A stretch of DNA of 64,000 nucleotides from Amycolatopsis sp. A133 (GTDB taxonomy: Bacteria; Actinomycetota; Actinomycetes; Mycobacteriales; Pseudonocardiaceae), in the NCBI RefSeq assembly GCF_031082405.1, contig NZ_JAVHJU010000069.1, positions 1 through 64,000 of the forward strand. Direction: 5' to 3'. Each line of letters starts with the position of its first letter. The stretch's first letter is position 1. The notes under the pieces were generated by a model. The model saw nothing but the letters and a program-made list of their open reading frames with translations, did not search any database and had not been told where the DNA came from. Positions 42,051 to 50,109 of this stretch are shown here, one piece after another. The position numbers were made by a program, and so were the translations under genes.

Positions 42051-44011
42051 TGACCCTGCCGATGCCCAACCTCGACGACCGCCGGTTCCAGGACCTGGTC
42101 GACGAAGCCAAGTACCTGGTCCAGCGCAACTGCCCGGAGTGGACCGACCACAACGTCTCCGACCCCGGTGTCACCCTGATCGAGACGTTCGCGCAGATGG
42201 TCGACCAGCTGCTCTACCGGCTCAACCGGGTGCCCGAACTGCACTACCTGCGCTTCCTCGACCTGATCGGGGTGCGCCTGTTCCCGCCCGCCGCGGCGCG
42301 GACCGACGTGACGTTCTGGCTCTCGGCCGCCCGGGACGTCCCGGTGGTCGTTCCGGCGGGCAAACAGGTCGCGAGCGTGCGCAACGAGGTCGAGGACCCG
42401 GTCGTCTTCACCGTGGAGCGGACGCTGGACATCGTGCCGTGCTCGTTCGCGCACCTGGCGACCAGCACCTCCGACGCCGGCCTGCCGCCGGTCGACCGCA
42501 CGGACGAACTGCTCGTCGGCGGCGGTCCCGCGGCCTTCGCCGAAAGCCCGGCCCCCGGCGACGCGGTCTGCTTCGGGCTGTCGGACGCCGTACCCGGCTG
42601 CGCGGTGCTGCTGCGGGTGAACTGCGAGGTCGAGGGCCAGGGCGTCGACCCGCACGACCCGCCGTGGCTGTGGGAGGCATGGGACGGCACCGGCTGGGCG
42701 GCCTGCGAGGTCGACCGGGACAGCACCGGCGCGTTCAACCGGTCCGGCGACATCGTCGTGCACGTCCCGCACGGGCACACGATGTCCGTGCTCGCGCGGC
42801 AGCGAGCAGGCTGGCTGCGGTGCCGCCTGCTCGAGGCCAAGCAGAACCAGCCGTTCTACCAGCGCTCGCCGCGGCTGCACGCGGTCGCGGCCTCGACCAT
42901 CGGCGGCACGGTCGGTGCCGTGCACGCCGAGATCATCCGCAACGAGATCGTCGGGACGTCGGACGGCACACCGGGCCAGCGGTTCCCGCTCGGCCGTCCC
43001 CCGGTGGTCGTCGGGGACGGCGAGCTGGTCGTCGAGGTCTCGGGCCCGGACGGCTGGCAGCAGTGGACGGAGGTCCGCTCGTTCGCCGACTCCGGCCCCG
43101 GCGACCGGCACGTCGTGCTCGACCGCGTCGGCGGCCAGGTCGTGTTCGGTCCCGCGGTGCGCCAGCCCGAGGGCGGCCTCCGGTACTACGGGGCCTTCCC
43201 GGCCAAGTCCGCCGCCATCCGCGTGCCCGAATACCGGTCCGGGGGCGGGCGGCGCGGCAACGTCGCCCGCGAAGTCCTCGAGGTGCAACGCGACCCGATC
43301 CCGTTCGTGAGCAGCGTGGTGAACCGCCGCCCGGCGATCGGCGGCGTGGACGGCGAATCGGTGCAGGACGCGGCGGTCCGCGGCCCGCTGCTGCTGCGCA
43401 CCCGCGACCGCGCGATCACGGCCGAGGACTACGAGCAGCTCGCACGCGAAGCGGCACCGGAGGCGGCCCGGGTGCGGTGCATCCCCGCGCACGGCACCGA
43501 CGGCCGCGAGACCGGCGCGATCCGGGTGCTCGTCGTGCCGGCGGTGCCCGGCAGCGGCGAACTCGCGTTCGCGACCCTGATGCTCGACCCCGGCATGCGC
43601 GCCCGGATCGAGCGCTACCTCGACGAACGGCGCTGCGTGGGTGCGCTCGTGTCCGTGGAACCGCCGTTCTACCAAGGTGTCACGGTGGTCGCGCGGCTGC
43701 GCGCCCGGCGCCGGACGACGGCGGGCACGCTCGGTGCGCGGGCGACCCAGGCCCTGTACGGCTACTTCAACCCGATCAGCGGCGGCCCGGACGGCGACGG
43801 CTGGCCGTTCGGGCGTCCGGTGCAGTCGGGCGAGGTGTTCGCGGTGCTGCAACGGCTCCCCGGCGTCGAGCTGGTGGAGGACGTGCGCCTGTTCGCCGCG
43901 AACCCGATCACCCGCGAGCGCGGCGACCAGGTCGACCGGCTCGACCTGCCGTCGAACGCGCTCGCGTTCTCCTTCGGGCACCAGGTCCGGGTCCGGGAGG
44001 CGGGCGCATGA
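42050..44011 (+). CDS. Baseplate J/gp6-like protein (Cis11-like)
   Basis: 653-aa baseplate wedge. The N-terminus MTLPMPNLDDRRFQDLVDEAKYLVQRNCPEWTDHNVSDPGVTLIETFAQMVDQLLYRLNRVPE and the core region NRRPAIGGVDGESVQDAAVRGPLLLRTRDRAITAEDYEQLAREAAPEAARVRC are classic for CIS baseplate-J proteins. A GALVSVEPPFYQGVTVVARL segment also matches. It overlaps the following gene by an ATGA junction, so stoichiometry is probably set by coupled translation. Confidence 0.94.
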   Translation: MTLPMPNLDDRRFQDLVDEAKYLVQRNCPEWTDHNVSDPGVTLIETFAQMVDQLLYRLNRVPELHYLRFLDLIGVRLFPPAAARTDVTFWLSAARDVPVVVPAGKQVASVRNEVEDPVVFTVERTLDIVPCSFAHLATSTSDAGLPPVDRTDELLVGGGPAAFAESPAPGDAVCFGLSDAVPGCAVLLRVNCEVEGQGVDPHDPPWLWEAWDGTGWAACEVDRDSTGAFNRSGDIVVHVPHGHTMSVLARQRAGWLRCRLLEAKQNQPFYQRSPRLHAVAASTIGGTVGAVHAEIIRNEIVGTSDGTPGQRFPLGRPPVVVGDGELVVEVSGPDGWQQWTEVRSFADSGPGDRHVVLDRVGGQVVFGPAVRQPEGGLRYYGAFPAKSAAIRVPEYRSGGGRRGNVAREVLEVQRDPIPFVSSVVNRRPAIGGVDGESVQDAAVRGPLLLRTRDRAITAEDYEQLAREAAPEAARVRCIPAHGTDGRETGAIRVLVVPAVPGSGELAFATLMLDPGMRARIERYLDERRCVGALVSVEPPFYQGVTVVARLRARRRTTAGTLGARATQALYGYFNPISGGPDGDGWPFGRPVQSGEVFAVLQRLPGVELVEDVRLFAANPITRERGDQVDRLDLPSNALAFSFGHQVRVREAGA

Positions 44012-44547
44012 GGACGGGGATCCCCGGGCTGCCGAGCCCGCACGCGATCGGCGAGCAGCTGCCCGCGGTCTACGCCGAGGACCGGTTCGTGCAGGGCTTC
44101 ACCGGCGCCCTCGACGAGGTCATCGCCCCGGTGATGTCCACATTGGACAACTTCGCGGGCTACCTCGACCCCGGGGTGGCGCCCGAGGACTTCGTCGGCT
44201 GGCTGGCGCACTGGGTCGCGCTGCGCGTCGACGAGAGCTGGAGCCCCGCGCAGCTGCGTCAGCTGGTGACGCGCTCGGTCGAACTGCACCGCTGGCGCGG
44301 GACGCAGCGCGGCCTCGCCGACCACGTGCGGCTGCTGACCGGCGGCGCGGTCGAGGTGACCGACAGCGGCGGGGTCGTCGCGGCGCCGCAGCCCGGTGCG
44401 CCGCTGCCGGACCCGGGACCGGCCTGGGTGCAGGTGCTCGTGCGGGTGCCCGACCCGGCCCGGATCGACGTGCGCCGGCTGACGGCGACGGTGGTGGAAG
44501 CGGTGCCCGCCCACGTGCGGGTCACGGTGGAAGTGGTGGAGGGGTAG
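44008..44547 (+). CDS. Phage tail protein I-like baseplate protein (Cis12-like)
   Basis: 179-aa protein: LPSPHAIGEQLPAVYAEDRFVQGFTGALDEVIAPVMSTLDNFAGYLDPGVAPEDFVGWLAHWVALRVDESW, followed by QLVTRSVELHRWRGTQRGLADHV. This is the standard short Cis12/tail-protein-I family in actinobacterial CIS. No separate tail-fibre gene follows, so target recognition, if any, must lie in other proteins. It lies 3 bp before the zinc-ribbon membrane gene. Confidence 0.88.
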   Translation: MRTGIPGLPSPHAIGEQLPAVYAEDRFVQGFTGALDEVIAPVMSTLDNFAGYLDPGVAPEDFVGWLAHWVALRVDESWSPAQLRQLVTRSVELHRWRGTQRGLADHVRLLTGGAVEVTDSGGVVAAPQPGAPLPDPGPAWVQVLVRVPDPARIDVRRLTATVVEAVPAHVRVTVEVVEG

Positions 44548-44550
44548 CGG

Positions 44551-45528
44551 ATGGTCATCTACGCGGAGTGCGGGCACCAGGGGCCCGCCGACGTCGAGTT
44601 CTGCGGCGAATGCGGCCGCTACCTGAAGTGGGACGACGACGGCCCGGTCGCGGTGCGGTCGCAGCCGGTGGTGCAGCAGCAGGTCGTGCAGCCCGCCGAG
44701 CCGGCGGCCCCGGTCCGGCAGCCGGTGCAGCAGACCGTCGAGGAGCAGGTCCTCAACCCCGGCGACCTCATCTGCGGCCGGTGCGGCAAGGGCAACGCGC
44801 CCAGCCGGAACTTCTGCAGCCGCTGCGGCGGGTCGCTGGCCGAGTCCGAGGTCGTCGAGACGTCGTGGTGGCGCAAGCTGTTCGGCCGCAAGCCGAAGGA
44901 GCACAAAGCCGGGGCGCGGCCGGGCAAGGACGGCGTCCGCCGCCGGACCGGCCGGGCCGGGGCCGCGCGCCGGACCGCGGGCAAGATGATCCGCCGGGTG
45001 ATCGCGGTGGCGCTGGTGCTCTCGGCGCTGGTCTACGCGCTGTACCAGCCGTTCCGCGGCGCGATCAACACGGCGGCCGCCGGCCTGTGGAGCCAGGTCA
45101 CCGGGATCTTCGAGGCCAAGCTGAACCCGGTCCGCCCGGTCAAGGTGACCGCGACCGCGCAGGCCGGAGCGCACGCGGCGCCGCTGGTCACCGACAACGC
45201 CAAGAACACGTTCTGGGCGGCCCCGGCCGACCGGGAACAGGCGCTGGTGTTCACCTTCGACCACGCCGTGGACCTGCGGAAGGCCATCGTCTACTCCGGC
45301 GACGCGGCGAACTTCCAGGCCGAACACCGGCCGCAGAAGCTGCACCTGGTGTTCTCCACCGGCAAGACCTACGACGTGGTGCTGGCCGACACGCCGGACG
45401 CCCAGGAAGTCCCGATCGAGAACAGCGAGGGCGCGACCGGCGTCGAGCTGCACGTCGTCGGGTTGCACCGCTCGCTCAACGGCACGGACCTCGCGATCTC
45501 CGAGATCGAGCTGTTCGAAGCCGGCTGA
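44551..45528 (+). CDS. Zinc-ribbon bitopic membrane protein of the CIS cluster
   Basis: 325-aa predicted single-pass membrane protein. Two zinc ribbons occupy the N-terminal half (CGHQGPADVEFCGECGRYLKW and CGRCGKGNAPSRNFCSRCGG), separated by a Gln/Pro-rich linker. A basic stretch precedes one membrane helix (MIRRVIAVALVLSALVYALY, about 146-166). The outside C-terminal domain (about 190-325) looks discoidin-like (VTATAQAGAHAAPLVTDNAKNTFWAAPADREQALVFTFDHAVDLRKAIVYSGDAANFQ). It is a strong candidate for an anchor between cytoplasmic particles and the membrane, by analogy with anchor proteins proposed for Streptomyces CIS. That role is inference. Confidence 0.8.
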   Translation: MVIYAECGHQGPADVEFCGECGRYLKWDDDGPVAVRSQPVVQQQVVQPAEPAAPVRQPVQQTVEEQVLNPGDLICGRCGKGNAPSRNFCSRCGGSLAESEVVETSWWRKLFGRKPKEHKAGARPGKDGVRRRTGRAGAARRTAGKMIRRVIAVALVLSALVYALYQPFRGAINTAAAGLWSQVTGIFEAKLNPVRPVKVTATAQAGAHAAPLVTDNAKNTFWAAPADREQALVFTFDHAVDLRKAIVYSGDAANFQAEHRPQKLHLVFSTGKTYDVVLADTPDAQEVPIENSEGATGVELHVVGLHRSLNGTDLAISEIELFEAG

Positions 45529-45556
45529 GTCACCGACAGCTTGGGGAGGACCGATC

Positions 45557-48500
45557 ATGCGCGCGAACCGAGTGGTGGCGGGCAGCGCGGTCGTCGCGGT
45601 GCTCGGCGGCTGGGCGATCAGCGGAGCGCTTTCACCGACCGCGGCGCAGGCGCCCGCACCGGTGGCGGCGCCGTACCGCGTCGGGTACGTCAGCGACGCC
45701 ACCACCGGCCTGTACGAGGCCACCGGCGAAGGCGCTGTACCGGCGCTGCCCGGCGGCGCCGGGGACGTCGACTCCGCCGCGTCCGCGAGCACCGGCGGCA
45801 TCGTGTGGGTGAGCCACCGCGCCGCGGCCGCCGGTGGCGCCGAGCGTGACGGCGAGCTCTTCTACCTCGGCGACGGCGACGGCGGTGACGGTGACGGCGG
45901 CCGGGCTCCGGTGCAGCTGACCGCCGACGAGACCGCCGACACGCACCCGGCGCTGTCCCCGGACGGCCGCACGGTCGCGTTCGCTTCGGACCGCACCGGC
46001 AGCAGGAAGCTGTTCGTGATCGGCGTCGACGGCCGCGGCCTGCGCCAGGTGACGTCCGGCCCGGCCGCCGACGACTCGCCGAGCTGGTCACCCGACGGCA
46101 CCCGCCTGGTGTTCAGCAGCACGCGCGACGACCCGGCGGGGGACATCTACACCGTGCCGGTCGGCGGCGGCGCGCCGGCGCGCCTGACGGCCGACCCGGC
46201 CGCCGACACCCAGCCCGCGTGGGGACCGGCGCGGATCGCCTTCACCACGACCCGCTTCACCCCGGCCGGCGACGTCGCGCTGGTGGCCGAAACCGGGGGA
46301 GCGGTCACCCGCGCGATCGCCGGCCCCGGGGATTCGGCCGAGCCCGCGTGGTCGCCCGACGGTGCCCGCCTGGCGTTCACCACGCGCGCGAAGGACCCGC
46401 TCGGCGACGTCGCGGAACTCGCCGGCGGGAAGATCTCGATCATCTCGGCCTTGCCCGGCACCGGCGAAACCGAGCCGGCGTACCGCGCGAACGGCCGTCC
46501 GGTGTTCACCGAGCTGCGCGCGGGCGGCAGCACCGACATCTGGAGCGCCGACGCGACCGGCGGCGACCGCCGGGACATCACCCACCGCCCGGACGCCGAC
46601 GAGTTCGATCCCGCCTTCTCCGCTGACGGCGGCCGGCTGGCCTACAGCCAGACCGGCACGGGCGAGCCCACGGACAGCGAGATCGTCGTGGCGAACGCCG
46701 ACGGCAGCGCACCCCGCCCGCTGACCGGCCCGGTGGACGGACGCAAGCGCGAACAGCACCCGGCGTGGTCGCCGGACGCCACGATGATCGCGTTCACCCA
46801 CTCCGCCATCCGCAGCGAAAAGCGCGTCGACACCGTGCGGATCGCGCGCGTCGCCGACGGCCGGATCCTGGGCGAGATCCCGATCCCGCCGTACCTGCGC
46901 GCCCGCGACTCCCAGCCGGTGTGGTCGGCCGACGCCGCGATGATCACGCTGACCAGGGCGGCCGCTCGCACCGCACCGCCCGGACCGTCCAGAGTGGACC
47001 CGCCGGTGGTGGACATCCCGTTGGGGCAGGGCACTTCGGGCACGGTCGCCAAGACGGTGCAGACGGACAAGGTGCCCGCGCAGCCGGACATCGTGCTGCT
47101 GATGGACCAGACGTACTCCATGAACGGCGTCCTCGGCGAGGTCAAGCAGAACCTCGACAAGGTGATCGACGACGTGCTGGCGGTGCAGCCGTCGGCGCAC
47201 TTCGCGATCGCCGCGTACGGCGACCTCGTGGACGACCGCCCGACCGAGGGCCCGCCGCCGGATCCGCCGCGGTCGTTCCACGTGCAGCAGCCGCTCACCG
47301 CGGCCGACACACCGGAGCAGCGCGAACTGCTCAGGCAGGCCTTCGGCCGGATCACCGCGGACGGGGGCGACGACACGGCCGAAGACTGGTACGTCGCGCT
47401 GCAGAAGGTGGCCACGGGCGCGATCGGCTTCCGCGAGACGAGCAACCGGATCGTGGTGCTGGTCGGCGACGCCGCCAGCCACGAGTCCCCGAAGGACGAC
47501 GCGAGGGGCACGTTCCCGACCGGCGCGAGCGTCATCGCCGCGCTGAACGCCGCGAAGGTGCGGGTGGTCGCGGTGCCGGCCGTCACCAGCGGCGGCAGCT
47601 CGGAGGAGAGTTTCGCCGCGGAGACGGACGCGGCGCTCGACGGGCGCGGCCAGGCGAGCGCGATCACGAAGGCCACCGACGGTGTCCTCACCGAGAGCAC
47701 GGACGTGGGCCAGATCAGCGCGGCGATCGTCAAGGGCATCACGGATCTCCCGGTGAAGGTGCTGCCGGTGCCCTACTGCGACACCGGGCTGACGGTGACG
47801 TTCGGGCCCGAGGCGCAGCAGGTCCCCGGCGGGACCGACGCGCACTTCGTCGAAACCGCCACGGTCTCCCCGGACGTGCCGATCGGGTCGGTCCTGCACT
47901 GCGAGGTCGACTTCCGGCTGGACGGCGAGCCTGCCGCGCGGGCCGGCTACACCCAGGACATCACCGTGCACGTCAAGGACCCGCGGCTGCCGCTGATCAC
48001 GGTGCACGACAAGACCGTGACCGGTACCGCGCCGACGGTGCTCGAATACCCCGCGACCGCGATCGACGCCGACCTCGAAACGCCGCTCACGCCGTTCTGC
48101 ACGCCGTCGTCGGGCAGCCTGTTCCCGGTCGGTGCCACCACCGTGACGTGCACGGCGACCGGGCGGGGCGGCACCGCCACCGAGACCGCCGTGATGGCGG
48201 TCGACCCGGGCGGGGAGTTCCGGCAGGAGCTGTGGCAGGTCGCGCTCACGCCGGGGCCGGACAGCGTCGTCGCGGGGACCCAGCGGAACCTGTCGCCGTC
48301 GTTCGGCTCGCCGTGCGGCTCCGGGCGGCAGGGCTCGGCGGACGTGTCGCCGGACGGCGCCGCGCTCGCGTTCCAGAACGACCACCGGCAGATCTGCGTG
48401 GCCCCCGCCGACGGCGGCCCGGGCCGGGTCCTGGTGCCGGACGCCGGATCCGTGGACAACCCGGCCTGGTCGCCGGACGGCGCGCTGATCGCCTTCGACA

Positions 48501-49651
48501 GCGCGCCCGGGGAATCCCGGCCGAGCATCCGGATCGTGCCTTCGGGCGGGGGCACGCCCGTGCTCCTGATCGACGGCCCGGGCGGAGCGGCGCAGCCGGC
48601 GTTCCAGCGGATCGCGGACGTCGGGGTGACGGCCACCGCCATCCCGCCGTCGATCCCGTTCGGCGGGCTGACGACGTTCGAGTTCGTGGTCACCAACCAC
48701 GGGGTCGCCGCGTCGCCGTCGGTCGGGCTGTTCGTCCGGCTGACGCCCGGGCTGCAGCCGCAGGCGCCGATCACCACCGCGGGCACGTGCACCCCGGACC
48801 TCGTCTGCACCATCGGGACGCTCGCGCCGGGTGCGCAGGCGCGGGTGCGGTTCAGCGCCGCCGGCGTGACGGCGGGGCCGCAGGCCGCAATCGGCACGGT
48901 CACCACGGCGGGCCAGGACGCCGACGGGCGGGACAACTCCGCCACGGCGGTGGTCACCGTCGCGGAGAAGCCGGTGCCCCCGGTGACACCGGGGTCGTTG
49001 TCGGTGGGGCTGGCGGTGTCGGCGGTCCCGTTGTTCGCCGGCGGCGACGACGTCGTGCTGACCTTCCTGGTGCACAACGGGTCCGGAGCGCCGATGCCGG
49101 ACGTCCGCCTGGCCACCCAGCTGCCACCGCAGCTGCCCGTGACTTCGGCGTCGCCGGGGTGCACACCGGGCGGCGGCAGCTGCGCACTCGGGACGCTCGC
49201 GCCCGGCCAGACGGCCGAGACCCGGATCTCGCTGGCGGCCAAGGCGGCGGCGGACGCGCCGGTGTCCGGCACGGTCACCACGACCGGTCCGGACAACAAC
49301 GCCGGCGACAACACGGCGAGCGCGCGCGTGGTGATCCGCCGGCCGGTGGTGACGGTCGAGCCGGGCGTCGGCCCGCTGGGTTCCGTCCCGCGCGTGACGG
49401 GCACGGACCTCCCGCCGGGCGCCACGGTCCGGCTCGCGTGGTCGGCGGGGATCTCCGAGACACCGGGCCTGGTCACGGTGGGCGTGGACGGGAAGTTCGA
49501 GGCGCAGTTCCTGATCTTCCACCACGACCTGATCGGACCGCGCACGGTGTCGGTGACCTCGGTGAGCGGCCCGAAGTTCGGCCCGGTCCAGTCGAACCCG
49601 GTCCTGGTGGTGCTGCGCACGGAACAACCACCGTTCATCAGCCGCGGCTGA
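45557..49651 (+). CDS. Giant surface protein: TolB-like propeller, VWA and CARDB-type domains
   Basis: 1,364-aa exported or membrane-anchored protein. An N-terminal hydrophobic segment (VVAGSAVVAVLGGWAISGAL) precedes a TolB/WD40-like propeller (about 115-475, with repeats of HPALSPDGRTVAFASDR and SPSWSPDGTRLVFSS form). A VWA-type domain (about 510-740) has DIVLLMDQTYSMNGV, an altered MIDAS (DxTxS). HYR-like text (YPATAIDADLETPLTPFCTPSSGSLFPVGATTVTCTATG) follows, a short second propeller piece, and two CARDB/DUF11-type domains near the C-terminus. It is the last gene of the structural operon, 28 bp after the anchor gene, so it may serve as a receptor or substrate-recognition element. Confidence 0.8.
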   Translation: MRANRVVAGSAVVAVLGGWAISGALSPTAAQAPAPVAAPYRVGYVSDATTGLYEATGEGAVPALPGGAGDVDSAASASTGGIVWVSHRAAAAGGAERDGELFYLGDGDGGDGDGGRAPVQLTADETADTHPALSPDGRTVAFASDRTGSRKLFVIGVDGRGLRQVTSGPAADDSPSWSPDGTRLVFSSTRDDPAGDIYTVPVGGGAPARLTADPAADTQPAWGPARIAFTTTRFTPAGDVALVAETGGAVTRAIAGPGDSAEPAWSPDGARLAFTTRAKDPLGDVAELAGGKISIISALPGTGETEPAYRANGRPVFTELRAGGSTDIWSADATGGDRRDITHRPDADEFDPAFSADGGRLAYSQTGTGEPTDSEIVVANADGSAPRPLTGPVDGRKREQHPAWSPDATMIAFTHSAIRSEKRVDTVRIARVADGRILGEIPIPPYLRARDSQPVWSADAAMITLTRAAARTAPPGPSRVDPPVVDIPLGQGTSGTVAKTVQTDKVPAQPDIVLLMDQTYSMNGVLGEVKQNLDKVIDDVLAVQPSAHFAIAAYGDLVDDRPTEGPPPDPPRSFHVQQPLTAADTPEQRELLRQAFGRITADGGDDTAEDWYVALQKVATGAIGFRETSNRIVVLVGDAASHESPKDDARGTFPTGASVIAALNAAKVRVVAVPAVTSGGSSEESFAAETDAALDGRGQASAITKATDGVLTESTDVGQISAAIVKGITDLPVKVLPVPYCDTGLTVTFGPEAQQVPGGTDAHFVETATVSPDVPIGSVLHCEVDFRLDGEPAARAGYTQDITVHVKDPRLPLITVHDKTVTGTAPTVLEYPATAIDADLETPLTPFCTPSSGSLFPVGATTVTCTATGRGGTATETAVMAVDPGGEFRQELWQVALTPGPDSVVAGTQRNLSPSFGSPCGSGRQGSADVSPDGAALAFQNDHRQICVAPADGGPGRVLVPDAGSVDNPAWSPDGALIAFDSAPGESRPSIRIVPSGGGTPVLLIDGPGGAAQPAFQRIADVGVTATAIPPSIPFGGLTTFEFVVTNHGVAASPSVGLFVRLTPGLQPQAPITTAGTCTPDLVCTIGTLAPGAQARVRFSAAGVTAGPQAAIGTVTTAGQDADGRDNSATAVVTVAEKPVPPVTPGSLSVGLAVSAVPLFAGGDDVVLTFLVHNGSGAPMPDVRLATQLPPQLPVTSASPGCTPGGGSCALGTLAPGQTAETRISLAAKAAADAPVSGTVTTTGPDNNAGDNTASARVVIRRPVVTVEPGVGPLGSVPRVTGTDLPPGATVRLAWSAGISETPGLVTVGVDGKFEAQFLIFHHDLIGPRTVSVTSVSGPKFGPVQSNPVLVVLRTEQPPFISRG

Positions 49652-49664
49652 CTCCGGTTCAGAG

Positions 49665-49717
49665 GTCGCGAATGACTCATTCGGGACGTGTGAGGTCCCG
49701 AATGAGTCATTCGCGAC
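49665..49717. repeat. Long palindrome with nested GAATGA-C-TCATTC elements
   Basis: 23-nt perfect arms (49665-49687 and 49695-49717) with a 7-nt loop. Each arm itself contains an odd palindrome, GAATGACTCATTC. It follows the stop of the giant surface-protein gene by 14 bp, so it can end the long structural transcript. It may also be a dispersed repeat family. Confidence 0.8.
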
Positions 49718-50025
49718 GTCGGAGGCGGCAGATGAGTGCGGCAGATGAGGGCGGCAGGGAGCGAAAGGCGTCGGCGACGAGGCGTCGCGGGCGCCGGTGC
49801 CGGCGTGGCCGGGGTACAAGGTCGGCGATGCGGCGCATCGCCAGGTCAGGCGGAGGGGCCAGCTGCTGCCCGGCGGTGAGGGTGATCGCGACCGGCAACA
49901 ACCCCGATGGCGGCCGGTTGGCCGACCACGACCAGCAGGGTTCCGCGCCGGGCGAGCTGGCCGGTGGCCGTGCCCCTCTGCAGCGGCCGGTCGATGCCAC
50001 CAGGGGAATAGGCAAGCGAGGTCGC

Positions 50026-50039
50026 TGCCCGTAGGGGCA
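50026..50039. promoter_or_regulatory. CIS-regulon operator, site D
   Basis: TGCCCGTAGGGGCA is the exact reverse complement of the 14-mer at site B. It lies 70 bp before the bitopic protein gene. With sites A, B and C it marks every transcription unit of the cluster. Confidence 0.78.
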
Positions 50040-50109
50040 ACCACCGGCGCACGGCCGCACACCCGTCCGCTGGTGCCGGACCCGCGGCGCGCGGCGGAGA
50101 CTTCCGGGC

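Larger units (their letters stand above)
49652..50109. other. Intergenic region with palindrome and possible decayed coding remnant
   Basis: This 458-bp gap holds a long palindrome at its start and operator site D near its end. Between them, minus-strand text in two frames (GTLLVVVGQPAAIGVVAG and LLPVAITLTAGQQLAPPPDLAMRRIADL) reads like one protein broken by a frameshift, which may be a decayed gene. No intact gene with a start and ribosome site is visible. Confidence 0.35.
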
